DNA of 13,188 bases from an uncultured Lachnospiraceae bacterium. GTDB taxonomy: Bacteria > Bacillota > Clostridia > Lachnospirales > Lachnospiraceae. The stretch is taken from contig CAJUQZ010000003.1 of the NCBI GenBank assembly GCA_910588755.1, positions 25,048-38,235 on the forward strand, read 5' to 3'. Below are positions 1 through 6,398 of the stretch, piece after piece (the stretch's first letter is position 1; each line of letters starts with the position of its first letter). The notes under the pieces are model-generated. The model was given only the letters and a program-made list of their open reading frames with translations. It searched no databases and had not been told where the DNA came from. Both the position numbers and the translations under genes were made by a program.

Positions 1-166
1 CAGTGAATCCCAGCGCCGAGCCCGCCATTGAGGCAAGCTCAAACATATGCTCTCCACCCAGCTTCACGATCACTTTCATAACCGTCAGTCCAATGACATA
101 ATCGATGCCAAAGCAGATCACGCCCACCACGCCAAACTTCATGATCTGCGCCAATAATTTTTTCAT
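1..166 (-). CDS. GtrA-family membrane protein, N-terminal part (runs off window)
   Basis: Only the first 55 residues are present; the rest lies beyond base 1. The protein starts MKKLLAQIMKFGVVGVICFG, continues with IDYVIGLTVMKVI, and then a short polar loop. A lysine-rich start followed by F-x-x-V-G and a D in the first membrane helix is the usual opening of the GtrA family: small four-helix membrane proteins thought to help move undecaprenyl-phosphate-linked sugars or to accompany side-chain glycosylation of surface polysaccharides. The ATG at 166 is preceded by AGGAGA at 177-172 with 5-nt spacing, so the start is secure. It lies downstream of the phosphoglucomutase and beyond a hairpin terminator, so it depends on read-through or on a promoter I cannot see. 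Family assignment rests on a fragment and is fairly likely, not certain. Confidence 0.7.
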   Translation of the reverse strand, partial: MKKLLAQIMKFGVVGVICFGIDYVIGLTVMKVIVKLGGEHMFELASMAGSALGFT

Positions 167-188
167 AAAAATCTCCTATATTTAAATG

Positions 189-222
189 AAACCAGACGGG
201 CTTTGTCCCAGCCGTCCGGTTT
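189..222 (-). terminator. Hairpin terminator after the phosphoglucomutase gene
   Basis: On the minus strand, 12 bases after the phosphoglucomutase stop codon, an 11-bp stem can form between AAACCGGACGG (222-212) and CCGTCTGGTTT (199-189), with one G-U pair and a 12-nt loop. The stem ends in U-rich bases followed by CATTTAAATA. It fits an intrinsic terminator, although the U tract is short, so partial read-through into the GtrA-like gene is possible. Confidence 0.7.
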
Positions 223-234
223 GATTCATTCCTG

Positions 235-1962
235 TTATTCTTCTATGACAGCCTTCACTTCGTTTGTCAGGTCCTCAACCTTCTTCTGTGCGTCCTTGAG
301 GCTCGTTCCCTTGACGCCCATATAGAACTTGATCTTGGGCTCTGTGCCGGAAGGTCTTGCGCAGCACCAGGAGTCGTTGGTCAGGTCGAAATAGAGCACG
401 TTGGACTTTGGCAGCCCTGTCGGATAGGTTTTGCCGCTCTCAAGCTCTGTGATGACATCGTTCTCATAGTCCCTCACGCGCACGACGTCAAGCTCTCCGA
501 ATTTTCTAGGCGGGTTGTTCCTGAACTTATCCATGAGCGCCGCGATCTGCTTCGAGCCGTCGATGCCCTTCATCGTGATCGCGTACTGTGTCTCCTTATA
601 ATAGCCGTACTTCTCATAAATCTCGAGCATCATGTCATACAGTGTCTTGCCGTTCTTCTTGCACCATGCCGCAACTTCGCACAGGCACATCACAGCCACA
701 ACCGCGTCCTTGTCCCGCGCGTGCGTTCCCGCAAGGCAGCCATAGCTCTCCTCTAGGCCAAACACATAGTTATTGGAACCTGTCTGCTCAAATAACTTGA
801 TCTGCTCGCCAATAAACTTGAACCCTGTGAGCACCTCGATCAGCTTTACACCGTAGGTCTGCGTGATCGGCGCTGTCATGTTCGTCGTCACGATGGTGGT
901 CACAAGCGCAGGATTCTCGGGCATCGTTCCTGTCGCCTTGCGCTCCCTCAAAATATACTCCGCGATGAGCATACCGGACATGTTTCCTGTAAATGCCTTG
1001 TACTCCCCGCTCTTTGTATCCAGCGCGTAGATGCCAAGCCTGTCCGCGTCGGGGTCTGTCGCGAGCACGATGTCCGCGTTCTTTTCCTTTGCAAGCTTCA
1101 AAGCATATGTAAATGCCTTGGGATCTTCGGGATTCGGGTAGTCAAGCGTTGTGAACTTCGGGTCGGGGTTCTCCTGCTCGGGCACGACATACACGTTCTT
1201 GAAGCCAAGTTCGGAGAGAATCCGCCTCACCGGCTTGTTGCCTGTGCCGCACAGCGGTGTGTACACGATCTTGATGTCATCGGCAACTTCCTTGATGACA
1301 TCGGGGTGAATGATCTGCTTTTTCAGCTCCACCATATAAGCGTCGTCGATCTCCTGGCCGATTACATTGTACAGCCCGGCGTTAATCGCTTCCTGTTTGT
1401 CCATCGTCTTCACTGTGTGGTAGTCTGTCACCGCCTTCACCTCGCCGATGATGTCCTTGTCCTTGGGCGCCGTGATCTGTGCGCCGTCCTCCCAGTACAC
1501 TTTGTAGCCGTTGTACTCAGGCGGATTGTGGCTCGCCGTGATGACGATACCGGAGATGCAGCCGAGTGTCCGCAGTGCAAAGGACAGCACCGGCGTGGGA
1601 CGCAGGGACGGGAAAATATACGCCCTGATTCCATTTGCAGCAAGACAGAGAGCCGCTTCTTCTGCAAATTCCGGCGACATGTTTCTCGAATCAAAGGCAA
1701 TGGCAACTCCCTTTTCCTGTGCCTGTTCCTTCCGTATATAATTCGAAAGCCCCTGTGTTGCTTTTCTTACTGTATAGATGTTCATGCGGTTCGTACCTGC
1801 GCCGATCACACCGCGGAGCCCGCCGGTTCCGAACTCCAGTTCTTTATAAAACCGTTCCTCAATCTCGCTCTCGTTGTCCTTGATCTTTGAGAGCTCATCC
1901 TTTGTTGCCTGGTCAAAGTAATCGTCACTCAGCCAGAAGTTAAATTCATCCATAAAACCCAT
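235..1962 (-). CDS. pgcA: Phosphoglucomutase / phospho-sugar mutase (PgcA/PGM2 type)
   Basis: Alpha-D-phosphohexomutase of 575 aa that interconverts glucose-6-phosphate and glucose-1-phosphate in the cytoplasm, feeding nucleotide-sugar synthesis. All four family signatures are visible: the phosphoserine loop TASHNPP (serine 144), the metal-binding loop DPDADR (Asp 303, 305, 307), the sugar-binding loop GLEESYG (402-408) and the phosphate-binding loop RPSGTEPK (536-543). An early FGTGGLRG (44-51) and the length are typical of the PGM2/PgcA branch (B. subtilis PgcA is similar in size) rather than the shorter GlmM or ManB proteins. I chose ATG 1962 because GGAGG (1974-1970) sits 7 nt upstream; an in-frame extension to 2013 has no ribosome site. 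The gene has its own promoter and a downstream terminator, so it appears to be a separate unit from the glycosyltransferases. Its product is the precursor of dTDP-rhamnose, which fits rfbC at the other end of the window. Activity on mannose or pentose phosphates cannot be excluded. Confidence 0.95.
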   Translation of the reverse strand: MGFMDEFNFWLSDDYFDQATKDELSKIKDNESEIEERFYKELEFGTGGLRGVIGAGTNRMNIYTVRKATQGLSNYIRKEQAQEKGVAIAFDSRNMSPEFAEEAALCLAANGIRAYIFPSLRPTPVLSFALRTLGCISGIVITASHNPPEYNGYKVYWEDGAQITAPKDKDIIGEVKAVTDYHTVKTMDKQEAINAGLYNVIGQEIDDAYMVELKKQIIHPDVIKEVADDIKIVYTPLCGTGNKPVRRILSELGFKNVYVVPEQENPDPKFTTLDYPNPEDPKAFTYALKLAKEKNADIVLATDPDADRLGIYALDTKSGEYKAFTGNMSGMLIAEYILRERKATGTMPENPALVTTIVTTNMTAPITQTYGVKLIEVLTGFKFIGEQIKLFEQTGSNNYVFGLEESYGCLAGTHARDKDAVVAVMCLCEVAAWCKKNGKTLYDMMLEIYEKYGYYKETQYAITMKGIDGSKQIAALMDKFRNNPPRKFGELDVVRVRDYENDVITELESGKTYPTGLPKSNVLYFDLTNDSWCCARPSGTEPKIKFYMGVKGTSLKDAQKKVEDLTNEVKAVIEE

Positions 1963-2027
1963 ACTGCTACCTCCACATAATTTCTTTAAAATCAGTGCGT
2001 TGTCATTTTGCACTACATTCCATTTCT

Positions 2028-2056
2028 ATTAAACCAAAAATTTGGAAATATTTCAA
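2028..2056 (-). promoter_or_regulatory. Sigma-A-type promoter for the phosphoglucomutase gene
   Basis: Minus-strand TTGAAA (2056-2051) and TTTAAT (2033-2028) are separated by exactly 17 nt; each matches the vegetative consensus at 5 of 6 positions. Transcription would start near 2021 and give a leader of about 60 nt before ATG 1962. The surrounding gap is AT-rich. The spacer next to the -10 carries an imperfect palindrome, CCAAATTTTTGG (2045-2034), which could be an operator but may be chance in AT-rich DNA. Confidence 0.65.
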
Positions 2057-2089
2057 GATTGTGAGCATATTTAACCTAAATTTAATCAA

Positions 2090-4144
2090 TTACGTCCGCA
2101 GCGAATAGTCGCTGTAGTCGAGGGAGAAATTCGGGTTATAATATGGGTCCCCTTTCTCGAGCAGTTCCTTCCAGCGCCTGCGAAACAGCTCAGACTCCTC
2201 CTCGTAGCGCGCAGCCTTCTTTTCGTCCACAATATCGCTGCCGCGCGACGCCGACTCGTAATGATACAGCTCCGCAAACGGCGTGAACACATTGAGATAC
2301 CCCTTCTCCCTGATGCGCAGGCAGAAATCCACGTCGTTCAACGCCACCGCAAACTGCTCGTCAAGCCCGCCGAGCGCGTCATAGACGCTCTTTCTGACCA
2401 TCAGGCAGGCGCCTGTCACCGCCGACACGTTCTGCGCATAGCAGAGCCTTCCCATATAGCCGAGATTGTCATAGTTGATCTTGTAGTGCGTGTGTCCGGC
2501 CGTCCTGTGCGCGCCAAGACCAATGACCACGCCCGCGTGCTGAATCGTCCTGTCCCCATAGTATAGCTTGGCGCCGACGGCTCCCACATCGGGACGCTGC
2601 GCATACATCAGCATCGCCTCTAACCAGTTCATGGAAATCACCTGCGTGTCGTTATTCAATAACAGCAGATACTTTCCCGCTGCATGGCGCGCCCCGAAGT
2701 TGTTGATCCGGGCGTAATTAAAGTCTCCCTCATAGGTAACAACTGTTATGTTTTTCTGTTTTTTCAGCGTGTCATAATAGCCAAACGTCGCCCGATCCAC
2801 GCTGTTATTTTCGATAACAATGATCTCATAATTCTCGTAGGTGCTGCGCTCCTTAATGGAATCGATGCAGCGCCTTAAGTCCTCCACATGGTCCTTGTTC
2901 GGTATCAGAATCGAGATTTTGTCCTCGCTTAGAATCTCATACTTGATCTCAAAGATCGTGTCAAAAGCCCTGGTGCCCTTGATCTCAAAATTCTTGAACC
3001 CGCATCTGGTCAGATGGTCCGCCACAGCGCCCTTGGCCGCCGCGATGGCGTAGGGTTTGGCGCTGATGTCGCTCGCCGTGCTCGCCTTGTGCGAACGCCA
3101 GTAATATAAAAGCTTTGGCACATGCACCACATTTTTGGCCCTGGCGGTCAGCCGCAGAATCATATCGTGGTCCTGGCTGCCGTCAAAGCCGCTCCGGAAG
3201 AGCTCTGTCCCCTCGAGCAGCTTTCTTGAAAACACGCTGAAATGACAGATGTAATTGTTTGCCCGAAGATTGTCGGGCGCAAAGTCCGGCTTAAAGTGAA
3301 GCGTGATCATGTTGTCGATGCTGTCGCCCTTAAAGGTCGTCTCGTCACAGTAAATATAGTCCGCGTCCTGCTCGTTGATCACTTTTACATACTCGTACAG
3401 CGCAGAAGGGTGGAGAATGTCGTCCTGGTCAAACAAGCCGATATATTCGCCGGTGGCCAGCTTAAAGCACTCATTGGTATTTCCGGAGATCCCCCCGTTT
3501 TTGTCGAGCTTTTTGTAGACAATCCGGCCGTCCGCGCGCGCGGCGTACTCCCTGCAGATCTCTCCAATGTAGCTGTGCGCCTCGTCAGAGCCGTCCGCAA
3601 GACAAAGCTCCCAGTTATGGTAGGTCTGGTTCATCACGGAGTCGAGCATCTGGACCTGAAATTCCCGCTGGTTGTTCCACAAAGGCACCAGAATACTGAT
3701 CTTAACCATGCGGTCAAACTTCGCGCCCTGCTGACGCGCGGCCTCCTCCGGCGAAGGAAAGCTCGCCGTGCCGTGAAGTTTTTTGGCCTCCGCCTCGATC
3801 TTCTTCTGCCGAAGCTTGCGCGCGATGCCTTTGGGCCCGCCAAGGTTGCGCACGCGCCTGTAATTCCTAAGCCCCCAGTGCATCGCCTGCCGCAGGGGCT
3901 TTGACGCTTTCCACAGCGGATTGTTCTTGATGCGGTCGAGCTGGAACTGCAGGCTGTCCGCCTCGTTTTTTGCGTCCGCGAGCCTTCCTGCAAGGGAGGC
4001 TGCGCGCGCCTTCTCCCGCTCATACGCCTGTTTATAGAATTGCACATCCGGCTCCTGCTTATTCTGAATATTCTGAATAAGGCTCCTGTTTTGATTCGAA
4101 CTGTTATTCTGTTTTGTGTCCCCCGTCTCGCTTGTCATTTGCAT
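2090..4144 (-). CDS. Two-domain family-2 glycosyltransferase
   Basis: Protein of 684 aa with two GT-A (GT2) domains, predicted to act at the cytoplasmic membrane face on a growing polysaccharide chain. Residues about 35-75 are highly charged and likely coiled coil, followed by NPLWKASKPLRQ, a linker type common in surface-polysaccharide glycosyltransferases. GT domain 1 starts at SILVPLWNN (about 150), with FDQDD (238-242) as DxD motif and SQDHDMILRL (about 323-332) as base motif. GT domain 2 starts at KISILIPNKD (about 409), with NND (497-499) and NDVDFCLRI (603-611). Both domains look intact, so the enzyme may add two sugars or alternate linkages, possibly rhamnose given rfbC in the locus; the substrate is not readable. 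The start is ATG 4144 or ATG 4138; GGGAGGA (4154-4148) precedes both, and a GTG at 4147 is less likely. The start overlaps the end of the preceding glycosyltransferase gene by about 41 nt. No clear terminator follows. Confidence 0.9.
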   Translation of the reverse strand: MQMTSETGDTKQNNSSNQNRSLIQNIQNKQEPDVQFYKQAYEREKARAASLAGRLADAKNEADSLQFQLDRIKNNPLWKASKPLRQAMHWGLRNYRRVRNLGGPKGIARKLRQKKIEAEAKKLHGTASFPSPEEAARQQGAKFDRMVKISILVPLWNNQREFQVQMLDSVMNQTYHNWELCLADGSDEAHSYIGEICREYAARADGRIVYKKLDKNGGISGNTNECFKLATGEYIGLFDQDDILHPSALYEYVKVINEQDADYIYCDETTFKGDSIDNMITLHFKPDFAPDNLRANNYICHFSVFSRKLLEGTELFRSGFDGSQDHDMILRLTARAKNVVHVPKLLYYWRSHKASTASDISAKPYAIAAAKGAVADHLTRCGFKNFEIKGTRAFDTIFEIKYEILSEDKISILIPNKDHVEDLRRCIDSIKERSTYENYEIIVIENNSVDRATFGYYDTLKKQKNITVVTYEGDFNYARINNFGARHAAGKYLLLLNNDTQVISMNWLEAMLMYAQRPDVGAVGAKLYYGDRTIQHAGVVIGLGAHRTAGHTHYKINYDNLGYMGRLCYAQNVSAVTGACLMVRKSVYDALGGLDEQFAVALNDVDFCLRIREKGYLNVFTPFAELYHYESASRGSDIVDEKKAARYEEESELFRRRWKELLEKGDPYYNPNFSLDYSDYSLRT

Positions 4145-6392
4145 CACTCCTCCCTATCCCTTTTTGTCTCCCCACATTGCTTCCTGGGATATCAACATAC
4201 TCCTTCGTATCGCAGACCAGCCTGTCACCATAGAGCACACCGACGCAGTAGTGTCCCGGCTTCAGCGCGCTTTCCCTGATGCTGGCCTGTATGCCCGAGA
4301 GCGCGGCATTTCTGGTTTTCCCCGCGGCGCCTTCGCCTTCTGATAAAAATGCCTGGACATCCTCCCGAAGCTTTGGCGCGATCTCAAGCTCATAGACAGT
4401 GCGGTAATCAGCGTTGCGCACCATGTTAATCAGCCACAACTTCCGTGGAATCTTCGCGTTATCCGTCCTTCTGACTGCGCTCCACCCCTCGATTGTGATA
4501 TACTTCGTGATCGTATTATCTGCTGTTTGCCCCGCCGCTATGCCTTCTCCGTAACGGACTGCGTCAATCTGAAGCAAAACCGCATCGAACCGGGTCAGTT
4601 TGTCGTAGAACTTTGCCGCTATTTTTGATTTCGTATGCAGGAAACGCCGCGTGTCATATTTTTTAAATATCGCCCGTTTTCGCCTCTCATCTTCCCCGTT
4701 ACCGGCCAGCAGCAGCGGCGTTACATCGTGGTCAAAGTCATATAAATAGCCCGTGTTATATGCCGTATCTTTTTTCCACTGCACCAGATTTTGGCTGTAA
4801 AAGGGGTCCCGCGCATTCAATAACGGATACTTTTGATACAGCTTCTGCTTCTCGCCCTGCAGCCTTCTTTGCTTTTCAGGCGAGGTGTCCTGCCCTCTGC
4901 TCAGGGATTCGTGATGGAGCAGCACCGCCTCATTGACCTGCACATTCAGATATCCCTTCTGGTACAGCAGGAAGCAGAGCGCCACGTCATTGTAGGCCAC
5001 CGGAAAGCTCTCGTCAAAACCGCCTGCCTCGTCAAACACCTTTTTCCGGATCAGCAGACACGCCGCGGTGACAGCCAGCATGTCATAGTTTTGTGTGTTG
5101 TGCCCGTGATACAGACAGCCTTTGTCCGCCATGCCGCCAAGCTTGTGCGCCGGCCCGATCCCCATATTGGTAATCCCGGCATGCTGTATTCTATAACACT
5201 CGTTATCCCCCGGACAGCGTGGATAATACAGCTTTGCCCCGACAGCGCCTACATGAGCTTTTGCGGCATACATGACCATCTTCCCAAGCCAGTCTTTGTC
5301 GGTATCCATCACCTCGATATCGTCATTTAGAAAAAGAAGATACCTTCCCTTTGCCGCCCGCGCGCCCTGATTGCACATCGCTGAAAAGTTAAATGTGCTC
5401 TCCTGATATAAATACTCAATCGTCAGATCTCTTTTTTCACGCTTCAGCGCATCAATCATACCTGTTATGCACTTCTTCTGTTCCTCATTGCTGCCGTTAT
5501 CTACGATAATAATTTCGTAACGCCCGTAATTTGTATTGTATACCAGGTTTTTCAGGCACTTTTCTAGCACACATGCGTTATCTTTACTTGGAATAACAAT
5601 TGATACTTTATCACTGTCAATGTTCAAACTTATGCCTGGCGCCTGGTTCGCCGTCCTGTGCAATGCCCTGATTGTGTCCGAACATTCCATTCGCCTGGCA
5701 TCCTCCAGACTGCCATTTGTATACAATACCTTTGGTATGTGGACAATCCCTTCCGTTCCCCCCTGCATTTTTCTGTCCAGCGCGCGCATGAAAATCCTGT
5801 AGGCAAACTCATAGATGTCAATGGCCTCCCCGTATTCTGCCCTGATCTCCAAAATCCCGCTGCCCCGGACCGCAAACACACTGCCCACATAAAAGAACGA
5901 CGCAAGTGTGTCCGGCGAAAAATCCGGTTTGAACCAGGGTTCCCCCCTGTAACACGCACACAGTGGCACATTCCCGCAGTCCCTGTCAGACAGATAGGGC
6001 GCTGTAACCGACTGGTCAAATGCATGTTCCTCTATCCTGTATAACGCCTCCAGACTCCCCTGGTAGTCCTCGTCCGCATAGGCAAACAGAACATTTGTTT
6101 TATCCAGTACGTTTCCCGCAAAAAATACCTCCGCAAAGACCGCTTTTGCGTATTTAGACAATTTTCCGCCTTTTCTGACAAAAAGATACACTGTGTCCGC
6201 GCGAAATTCCTCATATTCCTGCAGCCTGTCCATACACGAACAAAAGGGAAGCGTGTGAATCTGCTTCCCTAAAGCATCCTGGTCAAACTCCTGTCCATAC
6301 TGCTTTTCAAGCGCTGTCTCCTGTGCCTTGAGCCACTGCAGGTATGGCGTTTTTTGTGCAAAAATCTCCTGACTATACTCTCTCATACACAT
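4104..6392 (-). CDS. Family-2 glycosyltransferase with degenerate first GT domain and C-terminal beta-rich domain
   Basis: Protein of about 762 aa. Residues about 50-245 resemble the second half of a GT2 domain: YADED (105-109) and KPDFSPDTL (155-163) are kept, but the N-terminal nucleotide-binding strand is missing and RKGG (73-76) stands where DxD is expected. A complete-looking GT2 domain begins at KVSIVIPSKDN (about 262), with NDD (356-358). Its base motif reads NDVALCFLL, where the neighbours have NDVDFCLRI and NDVDLCFRI. A C-terminal domain (about 604-738), probably beta-rich, matches that of the preceding gene product (shared GW and DNA positions), followed by a 24-residue polar tail overlapping the next gene. 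The role is presumably in building the exported glycan; acceptor and sugar are unknown. The start is unsure: GTG 6398, ATG 6392 and ATG 6386 are possible, none with a strong ribosome site. The gene begins within 10 nt of the preceding stop, so translational coupling is likely. Confidence 0.87.
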   Translation of the reverse strand: MCMREYSQEIFAQKTPYLQWLKAQETALEKQYGQEFDQDALGKQIHTLPFCSCMDRLQEYEEFRADTVYLFVRKGGKLSKYAKAVFAEVFFAGNVLDKTNVLFAYADEDYQGSLEALYRIEEHAFDQSVTAPYLSDRDCGNVPLCACYRGEPWFKPDFSPDTLASFFYVGSVFAVRGSGILEIRAEYGEAIDIYEFAYRIFMRALDRKMQGGTEGIVHIPKVLYTNGSLEDARRMECSDTIRALHRTANQAPGISLNIDSDKVSIVIPSKDNACVLEKCLKNLVYNTNYGRYEIIIVDNGSNEEQKKCITGMIDALKREKRDLTIEYLYQESTFNFSAMCNQGARAAKGRYLLFLNDDIEVMDTDKDWLGKMVMYAAKAHVGAVGAKLYYPRCPGDNECYRIQHAGITNMGIGPAHKLGGMADKGCLYHGHNTQNYDMLAVTAACLLIRKKVFDEAGGFDESFPVAYNDVALCFLLYQKGYLNVQVNEAVLLHHESLSRGQDTSPEKQRRLQGEKQKLYQKYPLLNARDPFYSQNLVQWKKDTAYNTGYLYDFDHDVTPLLLAGNGEDERRKRAIFKKYDTRRFLHTKSKIAAKFYDKLTRFDAVLLQIDAVRYGEGIAAGQTADNTITKYITIEGWSAVRRTDNAKIPRKLWLINMVRNADYRTVYELEIAPKLREDVQAFLSEGEGAAGKTRNAALSGIQASIRESALKPGHYCVGVLYGDRLVCDTKEYVDIPGSNVGRQKGIGRSDANDKRDGGHKTE

Positions 6393-6398
6393 ACCCAC

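Noticed and set aside
3242..3904. Long plus-strand open frame of 220 codons
   Set aside because: It is wholly antisense to the two-domain glycosyltransferase with clear motifs, has no recognisable domain, and is expected from the codon bias of the real gene. The same applies to the plus-strand frames at 1306-1890, 4833-5330, 9037-9708 and 11017-11646.
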